64,000 nt of DNA from Tsukamurella sp. M9C (lineage in GTDB: Bacteria; Actinomycetota; Actinomycetes; Mycobacteriales; Mycobacteriaceae), in assembly GCF_020169415.1 (NCBI RefSeq), contig NZ_JAIULG010000023.1:1-64000 (forward strand), given 5' to 3'. Position numbers and translations under genes: made by a program. The stretch's first letter is position 1. Each line of letters starts with the position of its first letter. Of the stretch, positions 9,769 through 17,216 are shown in pieces. The notes under the pieces are model-generated. The model had not been told where the DNA came from and made no database searches. It was given only the letters and a program-made list of their open reading frames with translations.

Positions 9769-10251
9769 TCAGCGGGCCTTGACGAGGATCGTGCCGGTGG
9801 CGCGGTCGTGCATGCCGCGGCCGTCCACGTCCTGGATCAGCGGCGGCACGATGAAGACGATGAGCAGGTTGCGCGCCAGCGCGCGGACGAAGCCCACCCT
9901 CATCTGCGGGTTCTCGATCCGCGCGACGCGGAGCCCGACGAAGTACTGGCCGGGCGTGAAGCCGAAGAGCGTCACCGACAGCACGCCGACGGCGAACCAG
10001 ATGCCCAGCGCGAGCGTGTCGAAGGCCGTGGGCTCCCCCGCGAAGACGCGGCTCGGCCCCACGATCGCCACCGCGATCAGCGCGGACGGCACCCAGTCGA
10101 GGAACAGACCCAGCACGCGGCGGCCCGATCCGGCCGCGGACCCGACACCGTCGCGCGGCAGGCCCAGGGCCTGCCCGCGGTAGTCCCCGTGGGAACCCTC
10201 CGGCAGGGCCGCGGAGGCTCCGGACAGCCATGATCCCGTTTCTCGACGCAT
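9769..10251 (-). CDS. RDD-family membrane protein
   Basis: A 160-residue protein of the RDD family, named for conserved Arg and Asp residues in its membrane segments. Visible are the RVLGLFLDWVPSALI first membrane segment with the Arg and Asp, a second hydrophobic segment (LALGIWFAVGVLSVTLFG), the GFTPGQYFVGLRV family motif, and a third segment ahead of a DVDGRGMHDRATGT motif near the C-terminus. ATG 10251 is chosen because the family N-terminus begins there; extension to 10323 adds unrelated sequence. In M. tuberculosis an RDD protein (Rv2219A) has the same place between DUF4191 and glnA1. The biochemical role is unknown; RDD proteins have been proposed as ion transporters. It is divergent from glnA across the GlnR-like site. 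Confidence 0.87.
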   Translation of the reverse strand: MRRETGSWLSGASAALPEGSHGDYRGQALGLPRDGVGSAAGSGRRVLGLFLDWVPSALIAVAIVGPSRVFAGEPTAFDTLALGIWFAVGVLSVTLFGFTPGQYFVGLRVARIENPQMRVGFVRALARNLLIVFIVPPLIQDVDGRGMHDRATGTILVKAR

Positions 10252-10305
10252 GCACTCAGGGTACGTGGGGTCCGATTCGGCGGCCTTCCGGACGGCCCTC
10301 GATGT

Positions 10306-10343
10306 GTAACACCGATGAAACATTGCGTTAGTTCTCGGGCAAC
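10306..10343 (+). promoter_or_regulatory. Candidate GlnR operator upstream of glnA
   Basis: Four pentamers are spaced by exactly 6 nt: GTAAC (10306-10310), GAAAC (10317-10321), TTAGT (10328-10332) and GCAAC (10339-10343). Three fit the actinobacterial GlnR pattern of GTNAC/GAAAC-like boxes separated by n6; the third box is degenerate. The site lies 95 nt before the glnA start, where GlnR acts in mycobacteria. Assignment is by pattern only. Confidence 0.6.
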
Positions 10344-10438
10344 ACCTCGTCCATACCGTTCATTCTCGTAACCTCGGTGGTGGTGCGAACGGTACGACCG
10401 CGACCGTCACCGCCGGACGACGAAGGAGCCAGTAACAG

Positions 10439-11872
10439 GTGTTCACTACCAAAGAGGAACTTCTCGACTACCTGAAGAAGGAAGACGTCGAGTACGTCGA
10501 CATCCGCTTCTGCGATCTGCCCGGCACGATGCAGCACTTCAGCATCCCCGCCTCGGCGTTCGACGAGAGCGTCTTCGAGGACGGCCTGGCCTTCGACGGT
10601 TCGTCGATCCGCGGCTTCCAGTCGATCGACGAGTCGGACATGATGCTGCTGCCGGACGTCACCACGGCGCGCATCGACCCCTTCCGTGCGGCGAAGACCC
10701 TGAACATCTCGTTCTTCGTGCACGACCCGTTCACCCGCGAGGCCTACAGCCGCGACCCGCGCAACATCGCGCGTAAGGCGGAGGAGTACCTCCAGAGCAC
10801 CGGCATCGCCGACACCTGCTTCTTCGGTGCCGAGGCCGAGTTCTACATCTTCGACTCGGTCTCCTTCGACTCGACGATCAACGGCTCGTTCTACGAGGTC
10901 GACTCGATCTCGGGCTCGTGGAACACCGGCCGCGCGGTCGAGGAGGACGGCTCCCCGAACCTCGGCTACAAGGTCAAGACCAAGGGCGGCTACTTCCCCG
11001 TCGCGCCGTACGACCACTACGTGGACCTGCGCGACAAGATCTCGACCAACCTGCAGAACGCCGGCTTCACGCTCGAGCGCGGCCACCACGAGGTGGGCAC
11101 CGGCGGCCAGGCCGAGATCAACTACAAGTTCGACACGCTGCTGCACGCGGCCGACGACGTCCAGCTCTTCAAGTACATCGTGAAGAACACCGCGTGGCAG
11201 GAGGGCAAGACCGTCACGTTCATGCCGAAGCCGCTGTTCGGCGACAACGGCTCGGGCATGCACGCCCACCAGTCGCTCTGGAAGGACGGCAAGCCGCTGT
11301 TCTACGACGAGGCCGGCTACGGCGGTCTGTCGGACCTGGCGCGCTGGTACATCGGCGGCATCCTGCACCACGCCCCGTCGCTGCTCGCGTTCACCAACCC
11401 GACGATCAACTCGTACAAGCGCCTGGTCCCGGGTTACGAGGCCCCGATCAACCTGGTGTACAGCCAGCGCAACCGCTCGGCGTGCGTCCGTATCCCGATC
11501 ACGGGCAACAACCCCAAGGCCAAGCGCATCGAGTTCCGTTGCCCCGATTCCTCGGGCAACCCGTACCTGGCCTTCGCCGCCATGATGATGGCGGGCCTCG
11601 ACGGCATCAAGAACAAGATCGAGCCGCACGCCCCCGTCGACAAGGACCTCTACGAGCTGCCGCCCGAGGAGGCCAAGGGCATCCCGCAGGCCCCGACGCA
11701 GCTCGCGGACGTGATCGACCGTCTCGAGGAGGACCACGAGTACCTCACCGCCGGTGGCGTCTTCACCGAGGACCTCATCGAGGAGTGGATCTCCTACAAG
11801 CGCGAGAACGAGATCGCGCCGGTGAACCTGCGCCCGCACCCGTACGAGTTCCAGCTCTACTACGACGTGTGA
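10439..11872 (+). CDS. glnA: Glutamine synthetase type I (adenylylation-regulated form)
   Basis: This enzyme makes glutamine from glutamate, ammonia and ATP and is the main nitrogen-assimilation enzyme. The 477-residue protein is the GSI-beta type: it has the [10 protein letters not shown] latch region, the metal-site [11 protein letters not shown] segment, [10 protein letters not shown] with catalytic residues, and the adenylylation site Tyr405 in DLYELPPEE. It corresponds to M. tuberculosis GlnA1 (Rv2220). GTG at 10439 follows GAAGGAG by about 11 nt. Regulation is visible at two levels: a GlnR-like operator upstream, and the glnE adenylyltransferase gene 5 kb downstream. A strong terminator hairpin follows. 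In M. tuberculosis glnE directly follows glnA1; here a 5-kb accessory block intervenes. Confidence 0.97.
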   Translation: MFTTKEELLDYLKKEDVEYVDIRFCDLPGTMQHFSIPASAFDESVFEDGLAFDGSSIRGFQSIDESDMMLLPDVTTARIDPFRAAKTLNISFFVHDPFTREAYSRDPRNIARKAEEYLQSTGIADTCFFGAEAEFYIFDSVSFDSTINGSFYEVDSISGSWNTGRAVEEDGSPNLGYKVKTKGGYFPVAPYDHYVDLRDKISTNLQNAGFTLERGHHEVGTGGQAEINYKFDTLLHAADDVQLFKYIVKNTAWQEGKTVTFMPKPLFGDNGSGMHAHQSLWKDGKPLFYDEAGYGGLSDLARWYIGGILHHAPSLLAFTNPTINSYKRLVPGYEAPINLVYSQRNRSACVRIPITGNNPKAKRIEFRCPDSSGNPYLAFAAMMMAGLDGIKNKIEPHAPVDKDLYELPPEEAKGIPQAPTQLADVIDRLEEDHEYLTAGGVFTEDLIEEWISYKRENEIAPVNLRPHPYEFQLYYDV

Positions 11873-11893
11873 TCGACTGAGCTCCACCCGGTT

Positions 11894-11924
11894 CGGCCCC
11901 GCACCTGCTCCAGGTGCGGGGCCG
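11894..11924 (+). terminator. Terminator-like hairpin after glnA
   Basis: CGGCCCCGCACCTG (11894-11907) pairs perfectly with CAGGTGCGGGGCCG (11911-11924) across a 3-nt loop. The stem lies 22 nt after the glnA stop codon and isolates glnA from the downstream accessory block. Confidence 0.78.
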
Positions 11925-11964
11925 AGCCCGTTCCGGGGCCGCGCGGCGCGGCTACGCTGAACGG

Positions 11965-12255
11965 GTGACGTTGCAGGTGATCGCGCAGGACTTCATCCGA
12001 GTCGACGCCGTCGACGAGGTGCGGCCCCTGATCGACGAGCTGGTCCGCCTCACCCGGCGGGAACCGCTCTGCATCAGCTACGACCTGTTCGTCGACCGCC
12101 AGGACGCCGGTCACTTCGTCTACATCGAGACCTGGCCCGACCAGGACGCCCTCGACGCGCACTGCGCCTCCGAGCACTTCCGCAGGCTCGTCCCGCAGAT
12201 CGACGCCCACCGCCGGCAGGACGGCACCGCCCTCCTCATGGACCGGCTCGCCTGA
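11965..12255 (+). CDS. Antibiotic biosynthesis monooxygenase (ABM)-domain protein
   Basis: A 96-residue single-domain protein with the dimeric alpha/beta-barrel ABM fold (PF03992-like). The pattern of a first strand (LQVIAQDFIRV), helix rich in Val-Arg-Pro-Leu, then CISYDLFVDRQDAGHFVYIE and WPDQDALDAHCASEHFRRLV is typical of quinol monooxygenase YgiN-like proteins and of many unassigned small ABM proteins. GTG at 11965 is used because the family begins there; the upstream in-frame stretch lies in the glnA terminator. Specific substrate is unknown. It starts the accessory block inserted between glnA and glnE. Confidence 0.82.
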   Translation: MTLQVIAQDFIRVDAVDEVRPLIDELVRLTRREPLCISYDLFVDRQDAGHFVYIETWPDQDALDAHCASEHFRRLVPQIDAHRRQDGTALLMDRLA

Positions 12256-12333
12256 CGCTCGACGCCGGCTCGGAAACGGCCCCGTCGAATCCGCCACGAC
12301 GCGCGTATCGTCGGTGGAGAACAGGAGGCGACG

Positions 12334-12644
12334 ATGTTCGAGACGAAGCTCAAGGGGAACGACGTGGTCGACCGGTCGGGCGCCGGTTCCGGCCCGGCGC
12401 GCCCGCAGATCAGCACGACGCTGCCCGACGGCGAGGTGCTCGTCATCCCCACCGCGGACATGAGCCGGCAGCACGACGCCGAGGAACTCGGCCGAAGCTC
12501 CGCACGCCCGAAGCCGTCGCAGCCTTCAACCGGGCAGGGCCGCCAGGACCTCGTCCGCGAGTTCACCCGGACCGAGCCGATCGGAGCGCAGGATCAGGGT
12601 TCCCTCGGGCTGCCGGGCCGCGGCGTCGGGATCGAGGCGGCTGA
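12334..12644 (+). pseudogene. Small ORF with strong ribosome binding site, possibly frameshifted
   Basis: AGGAGG stands 7 nt before ATG 12334, one of the best ribosome-binding sites in the window, and the first 50 or so codons read plausibly (MFETKLKGND, then a DGEVLVIPTADMSR stretch). After about 12495 the same frame becomes antisense of the TmrB-like gene with no protein-like character and stays open to 13236. In the frame entered at 12495 the sequence KLRTPEAVAAFNRAG appears and a stop follows at 12642-12644. This looks like a short gene of about 60 to 100 codons with a one-base frameshift near 12490-12495, natural or from sequencing. No family is recognised. Only the N-terminal part (12334 to about 12495) is well supported. 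Confidence 0.35.
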
Positions 12645-13044
12645 AGGCCCACTCCTCCGCCCCGGGCGGCACCTCGCCCTCGGGAGCGCGACTCAGCAAC
12701 CGGTCCCGCTGTACCGCGAGGTCCAGATCCAGGAAGACGTGCAGGATCTCCTCCCCCGCGGCGGCCAGCCCGCCCAGGATCTCCTCGCGGTAGGCGTCGC
12801 GCACGAGCGCCATCGGGACGATCAGGACCTCCGCGTGGTGCCGGCGCAGAGCCAGCGCGGTGTGCACAACCAGTTCGCGCCAGCTGTCCAGGTCTTGGAA
12901 GTCCTCGTTCCGCGGCACCCACCGCCACAGCGTGATGCCCAGTTCCTCCGGGTCGAAGACGACTGCCGCCGGCAGCCGACGGTGCAACTCGCCCGCCAGG
13001 GTCGTCTTGCCGGCACCGAAACCGCCGTTGAGCCAGATGATCAC
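12526..13044 (-). CDS. TmrB-like P-loop ATP-binding protein
   Basis: A 172-residue P-loop NTPase. The N-terminus MIIWLNGGFGAGKTT holds Walker A (residues 7-15) and closely resembles the start of TmrB, the Bacillus tunicamycin-resistance ATP-binding protein, and of related AAA-type small kinases. The body shows the DSWRELVVHTALALRR helix, a hydrophobic strand (EVLIVPMALV) and a HVFLDLDLAVQRDRLL segment as in nucleoside-kinase-like folds, ending with a lid region. Activity could be resistance-related ATP binding or phosphorylation of a small molecule; sequence does not decide. It lies head to tail with the pyruvyl transferase gene on the minus strand (39 nt apart) and its 3' end overlaps the doubtful small ORF on the plus strand. 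Confidence 0.8.
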   Translation of the reverse strand: MIIWLNGGFGAGKTTLAGELHRRLPAAVVFDPEELGITLWRWVPRNEDFQDLDSWRELVVHTALALRRHHAEVLIVPMALVRDAYREEILGGLAAAGEEILHVFLDLDLAVQRDRLLSRAPEGEVPPGAEEWAFSRLDPDAAARQPEGTLILRSDRLGPGELADEVLAALPG

Positions 13045-13083
13045 GACTCCACGCTAGCGGGAGGCGCGCCGCGAACCCGTTCC

Positions 13084-14394
13084 TCAGACACTCGGGTACA
13101 ACCGCGCCGCCAGCGCCGTCTTCCGCGCGACATTGGCCCGACGGTCCGCTTCCGGGAAACCACCGGCATCGGGCCGTGCGGGCACGGGAGAGTCGTCGTG
13201 CACGACGGTCCACCGCGACCCGGCATCGACCAGTGATCCGTGCTTGATGTCGTAGTACTCCCGCTTGGGCACCACCGCGACGCCGCTGTCGCCCGCCGCC
13301 GCGGCGAGGAGGTGTGGGTGGAACCGGGAGCTGATCCAGGTGCGCCCCTCGCCGACGGGCAGCCCCGCGCGCCAGACGTCGAGGAACGGGATGATCCGCG
13401 CACCGTCGATCCTGTCCCCCAACAGCTTCGGGACGGTGTAGTCGTGGCCGGGGATGCCCTCGACGACGGTGACCCGGTCGCCCGGCACGTCCCACGCGTC
13501 GAGCACCTCGCGAGCGAGGGCCGCCAGCGCCGGCGCACCGACCAGGCCGCCCCGGACGAAGCCCTCGGACAGGTCCTCCTGCATGCACAGCACCACCCCA
13601 CCGGGCCGCGCCGGAATCGCTGGCGCTCGACCGAATCCCGATGCGGCGCCGGATCGTCCCGCGGCGGTGCCCAGCCCGAGCCAGATGTCGTCGCCGGTCA
13701 GCGACGCGCCCGGCACGTCGCGCAGCGCCGCATAGGACGGGCGGTCCCGCACGTCGAACACCGCGAACGCCGCGGCGTCCGCGAGGAACCGGTCGAGGTC
13801 GGCACCGTCGGGCAGCGGGAGCAGACCGAGCCCCGATGCGTAGGCCGCCGCGCCGGTGCGCGCCGTGACGGCGGCGACCGCCGAGATCACCGGGAACCAC
13901 TGGGGCCACTGCCGGTTCACGTATCCACCGCCGATGACGTGGATGCTGGAGGCGCGCAGCAGATGGTCGACGCCCTCGGCCAGGCCGGGGGCGATCCGCA
14001 GGTCGGTGGCGGCGCTCGCGACCCAGTCCTGCGCGGCGGTGCCCTCCTGCAGGTCCGGGTTCTCGTCGGCGGCGCGGGCGAGCCGCCACAGCGTGTCCAC
14101 GAAGACGGCGCGGGGATGGTCGCCGGCGAACAGCAACGCGGCCTCGCCCACGTGGGCGACGTCCACCACGACCGTGGCCGTGGGCCTGACCCTGGCCAGG
14201 TAGCGCAGCCAGATCCGCAGCACCAGTTCGTCGCCCAGGTTGGGATGCCCGGCGACTCCGATGAGGTAGATGATCTCGCCGCGCCCGACGCCGCCGAGGA
14301 GCCGCTCCGCGGCGCCCACGGCCCGCCGCGCGGCGCCGTCCAGACGCGCGATCCGCACCAGCTCCGCCACCGTCCCGCGCGTACCCACGGCCAC
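13084..14394 (-). CDS. Polysaccharide pyruvyl transferase family protein
   Basis: A 436-residue protein of the PF04230 family, whose members add pyruvate ketals to cell-wall or capsular polysaccharides. The family start is visible as the EIIYLIGVAGHPNLGDELVL segment near residues 40-59, followed by alternating strands and helices, a GGGYVNRQWPQWF loop, VFDVRDRPSY, and a C-terminal FHPHLLAAAAGD region with the conserved His. No signal peptide or membrane helix is seen, so it is cytosolic. GTG at 14394 begins the reading frame. It precedes the TmrB-like gene on the same strand. A role in envelope glycan modification is inferred from family only; the acceptor is unknown. Confidence 0.82.
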   Translation of the reverse strand: MAVGTRGTVAELVRIARLDGAARRAVGAAERLLGGVGRGEIIYLIGVAGHPNLGDELVLRIWLRYLARVRPTATVVVDVAHVGEAALLFAGDHPRAVFVDTLWRLARAADENPDLQEGTAAQDWVASAATDLRIAPGLAEGVDHLLRASSIHVIGGGYVNRQWPQWFPVISAVAAVTARTGAAAYASGLGLLPLPDGADLDRFLADAAAFAVFDVRDRPSYAALRDVPGASLTGDDIWLGLGTAAGRSGAASGFGRAPAIPARPGGVVLCMQEDLSEGFVRGGLVGAPALAALAREVLDAWDVPGDRVTVVEGIPGHDYTVPKLLGDRIDGARIIPFLDVWRAGLPVGEGRTWISSRFHPHLLAAAAGDSGVAVVPKREYYDIKHGSLVDAGSRWTVVHDDSPVPARPDAGGFPEADRRANVARKTALAARLYPSV

Positions 14395-14478
14395 ACGCTA
14401 CCCAAGGGGAGTCCCGGATCCGGTCGGTCCGCCTGGGACGCTGCTGAGAACCTCCGGCGAGGCGGTAGGTTCGAGACC

Positions 14479-15027
14479 ATGCGTGCCTCCCGTTCGACCC
14501 TCGCCGTCGCCTCCGTCGTCCTCGCGGCGGCGTCCCTGACCGCCTGCAGCACGCCGGAGGCCTCCGCGGCCTGCCCCACGGGCGCCCCGAGCACGGCGAA
14601 CTCCCCCGACTGGACCTACCAGGGACAGACCGGCTCCATCGTGGTCACCGGGCCCTCGGACACCGCGTCCCCACAGATCACCGTCGAGAAGCCCTTCTCC
14701 GTCGAGCAGACGCACGTCCAGGCCTTCAACCCGCCCGGCGACGGCGCCGTCGTCGGCGACACCGCGACGGTCTCGGTCTGCTACCTCGGTGTGAACGGCC
14801 GCACCGGCGAGCGCTTCGACAGCACCTACGACCGCGGCAAGCCCGCCTCGTTCTCGCTGGACGGCGTGATCCCCGGCTTCAAGAAGGCCATCGCGGGCCA
14901 GAAGGTCGGCACCTCGGTGGGCGTGGCGATCGCGCCCGCCGACGGCTACGTGACGGGACAGCCCTCCGCCGGCATCCAGGCGGGCGACACGCTGATCTTC
15001 GCGATCAAGATCCTCTCCGCGAACTGA
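14479..15027 (+). CDS. FKBP-type peptidyl-prolyl isomerase lipoprotein (copy 1)
   Basis: A 182-residue exported lipoprotein. The signal peptide ends in the lipobox ASLTAC with lipidated Cys23, and the C-terminal half (about residues 95-182) is an FKBP domain with SVCYLGVNGRTGERFDSTY, GVIPGFKKAIAGQKVG and GDTLIFAIKIL. Several aromatic pocket positions (Tyr of CY, Phe-Asp of RFDS, Phe of FAIKIL) are kept, though the usual Trp at the pocket floor is Phe, so isomerase activity is likely but not certain. It would act outside the membrane on folding of exported proteins. A second, clearly paralogous gene lies at 21729-22301 with Cys at the same residue. The methyltransferase gene follows 3 nt after the stop codon. 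Confidence 0.87.
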   Translation: MRASRSTLAVASVVLAAASLTACSTPEASAACPTGAPSTANSPDWTYQGQTGSIVVTGPSDTASPQITVEKPFSVEQTHVQAFNPPGDGAVVGDTATVSVCYLGVNGRTGERFDSTYDRGKPASFSLDGVIPGFKKAIAGQKVGTSVGVAIAPADGYVTGQPSAGIQAGDTLIFAIKILSAN

Positions 15028-15030
15028 GCG

Positions 15031-15684
15031 GTGGACATCCGCACCAGCCCCGCTCTCGGGCCGCCCATACGTGCGCTCAACTGGTTCAACGCCCGGCATC
15101 CTTTCAGCCACAACGACCATTTCCACGGATGGATCCTGCGCAACCTGCCCACGCACCGCGGGCGGGCCCTCGACGTCGGTTGTGGCGAGGGACTCCTCGC
15201 GGAGCGCTTGGCGAGGCGATTCCGCGCCGTCGACGCCGCGGACGCCGATGCCGGGATGCGCGCGACCACCGCCGAGCGGGGCGTCGAGAACGTCCGGGTC
15301 CTCGACGGGTTCGACGCAGCGGAGGGACCGTACGACCTGGTGACCATGATCGCCACCCTGCACCACCTGGACCTGGAGTCGACGCTGGCCCGGTTCGCGG
15401 ACCTGCTCGCTCCGGGCGGTCGACTGTCGGTCGTGGGACTGGCTCGGCCCGAGACGATCGCGGACGCACTGTGGGTCAGCCGGTCCGCGCTGGCCAATCC
15501 CGTCATGGGCTTCCTCCGGCACCCCATCCCCGTCGCCGAACCTTCCCCGCGCCCGGCGTTCCCGACCCGCGACCCCCAGGAGTCCTTCGACGAGGTCGCG
15601 GCCGCGGCGTCCGCGATACTGCCGGGCGCGGTCCTGCACCGGCGGGTGCCTTTCCGGTTCACGCTCGCCTGGCGAGCCCCCTGA
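15031..15684 (+). CDS. Class I SAM-dependent methyltransferase
   Basis: A 217-residue methyltransferase with the SAM-binding motif I ALDVGCGEGLLAERLA, followed by an acidic loop (AVDAADADAGM) and motif IV-like PYDLVTMIATLHHLDLE. The domain belongs to the PF13489/PF08241-type group used for many small molecules and lipids. GTG 15031 lies 3 nt after the FKBP stop codon, so the two genes are probably co-transcribed and perhaps translationally coupled. The N-terminus (IRALNWFNARHPFSHNDHFH) is His-rich and resembles methyltransferases of unknown specificity in mycolic-acid bacteria. The substrate is unknown. Confidence 0.86.
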   Translation: MDIRTSPALGPPIRALNWFNARHPFSHNDHFHGWILRNLPTHRGRALDVGCGEGLLAERLARRFRAVDAADADAGMRATTAERGVENVRVLDGFDAAEGPYDLVTMIATLHHLDLESTLARFADLLAPGGRLSVVGLARPETIADALWVSRSALANPVMGFLRHPIPVAEPSPRPAFPTRDPQESFDEVAAAASAILPGAVLHRRVPFRFTLAWRAP

Positions 15685-15761
15685 CGGATCTCAGGGATTC
15701 ACCGGAGGTGCTGTCCGCGCGTCGCGGCAAGACTGGGAGCACACCGATCCCTGGAGGCGTC

Positions 15762-16238
15762 ATGCGGAAGCTGTCCATCGTCGTCGGAGCCGTGGTGCTC
15801 CTCCCCCTCGCGGCGCTGGCCGTGATCCTCGCGGGCATCCGGTTCCGGATACGCCCGGTCCTCGACGTCGTGCGCCGGTTCAACCGGGACTTCACGAACC
15901 CGCGCGCGGTCCACGACGCCGAATCGCCCGACTCGACCCGCACCGTGGTGCGGCACGTGGGGCGGCGCAGCGGCACCGCCTACGAGACGCCGGTCGACGC
16001 GTTCGCGACCGATCGCGGCACGCTCGTCATCGCGCTGCCCTACGGTCCGGACACCGACTGGGTGCGCAACATCCGCGCGGCCGGCACCGTCGACCTCCTG
16101 CGGCAGGGCGCGACGCTGAGCGCGACGGAGCCCCGCGTCGTCGCGACGACGGATGTCATCGACGAGATCCCGGCGGGCGCGCGCCGCACCCTGCGGCTGT
16201 TCGGCGTGGAGAACTGCCTGGAACTGACCGTGGCCTGA
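15762..16238 (+). CDS. F420-dependent nitroreductase (Ddn)-like protein
   Basis: A 158-residue protein of the deazaflavin-dependent nitroreductase family (PF04075). An N-terminal hydrophobic helix (residues 5-27) anchors or targets it to the membrane, followed by a basic region and the family core: VRHVGRRSGTAYETPVDAF, LVIALPYGPDTDWVRNIRAAG and a C-terminal strand. These split-beta-barrel proteins bind F420 and reduce quinones or nitroaromatics in mycobacteria. ATG 15762 is preceded by GGAGG at 4-nt spacing. It ends 15 nt before the convergent EEP gene. The natural substrate is not inferable. Confidence 0.86.
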   Translation: MRKLSIVVGAVVLLPLAALAVILAGIRFRIRPVLDVVRRFNRDFTNPRAVHDAESPDSTRTVVRHVGRRSGTAYETPVDAFATDRGTLVIALPYGPDTDWVRNIRAAGTVDLLRQGATLSATEPRVVATTDVIDEIPAGARRTLRLFGVENCLELTVA

Positions 16239-16253
16239 TCGCCGGCCGGCGGC

Positions 16254-17192
16254 TCAGCCCACCCGGGCGAGCAGCGCCCGGTGATCCGCCCCGGGCACCT
16301 CGTGACCGGTGACCTCGGCCGCCCCGAGCCCGCGCAGCAGCACGTGATCGATCCCCACCACGGGCGGGTAGACCTTGTCCGTCGGGTACGTCGGCAGCCA
16401 GCCGGCGCCCGCGAGTTGCCCCGCGTCGCGGTAGCCGCCGGTGAGCAGGCTGCGGAAGCGCACGTGGTCGTAGGTGGCGTTGTAGTCGCCGAGGGCCACG
16501 ACGGGACGGCCCTCGGGCACGCCCTGCAGCAGGGCACCGATCCGGCGCAGCTCGGAGTCCCAGGTCTCGGGGTCCAGGGGCGGCATCGGGTGCAGCGCGA
16601 ACAACTGCACGTCGCCGCGTCCGGGGACGGTGGCGACGGCGGTCAGCGCGTTCATGACGAAGCCGGGGACGGTGCCGGTGCTCTTGAGGGGGTGACGGCT
16701 GTAGAGCGCGGTCCCGTCGGCCAGAGCGGCGGGCCGGACGATCGAGTGCGGCAGGTCCGTGGCGATGCTCGACGCGGCGATCCGCCGGGCAGCGTCGTCC
16801 GTCACCTCGAGCACGGCGAGCACGTCGACGCGGTTCTCGCGGACCAGTGTCGCGAGCGCGTCCACGTCGCCCGCACCCACCTGGATGTTCGCGCTGAGCA
16901 CGGTGAGCGTCGGGCCGGCGGGCGCCGGCTCACCCCGCCACAGCGGCGCCTGCACCCAGATCCCGGCCGCCACCACGGCCACCGCCAGCACGAGGCGCAG
17001 CAGCGCGCGGACGTACAGCAGACACACCAGGGCGATCGCGACGCAGGCGACCCAGAGCACCGGCGAGACCGCGGCGGCGGCCACCGTGATCTTGTCGGTG
17101 CCGGGCCAGAAGTGCAGCACGAGCGCCAGGAGCGCGCCGAGCAGGGCCGCGGTGCCGACGATGCTCGCCGCCATCCGGAAGAAGATCCTCAT
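16254..17192 (-). CDS. Membrane-anchored endonuclease/exonuclease/phosphatase-family protein
   Basis: A 312-residue protein with three N-terminal membrane helices (about residues 7-30, 36-60 and 62-85) and an extracytoplasmic EEP domain (about 95-312). Catalytic signatures are present: LSANIQVG (metal/Asn), DVLAVLEVTD (metal-binding Glu), ALGDYNATYDH (Asp-Asn pair), GIDHVLLRG and the final DHRALLARV with the catalytic His. Such proteins are phosphodiesterases or phosphatases acting outside the membrane on lipids, nucleotides or nucleic acid. It follows glnE by 24 nt on the same strand and may be the last gene of a glutamine synthetase-glnE unit. Substrate unknown. Confidence 0.86.
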   Translation of the reverse strand: MRIFFRMAASIVGTAALLGALLALVLHFWPGTDKITVAAAAVSPVLWVACVAIALVCLLYVRALLRLVLAVAVVAAGIWVQAPLWRGEPAPAGPTLTVLSANIQVGAGDVDALATLVRENRVDVLAVLEVTDDAARRIAASSIATDLPHSIVRPAALADGTALYSRHPLKSTGTVPGFVMNALTAVATVPGRGDVQLFALHPMPPLDPETWDSELRRIGALLQGVPEGRPVVALGDYNATYDHVRFRSLLTGGYRDAGQLAGAGWLPTYPTDKVYPPVVGIDHVLLRGLGAAEVTGHEVPGADHRALLARVG

Positions 17193-17216
17193 GCGGACAT
17201 CCTGCCCGCTGCGGCG

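Noticed and set aside
12645-13236. Continuation of the plus-strand ORF starting at 12334 as a 300-residue protein
   Set aside because: This part is antisense to a well-supported P-loop protein and has no protein-like sequence.
11965-16238. Genomic island between glnA and glnE
   Set aside because: The block is an insertion relative to M. tuberculosis, but no integrase, transposase, tRNA or flanking repeat was seen, so only an accessory block is claimed.
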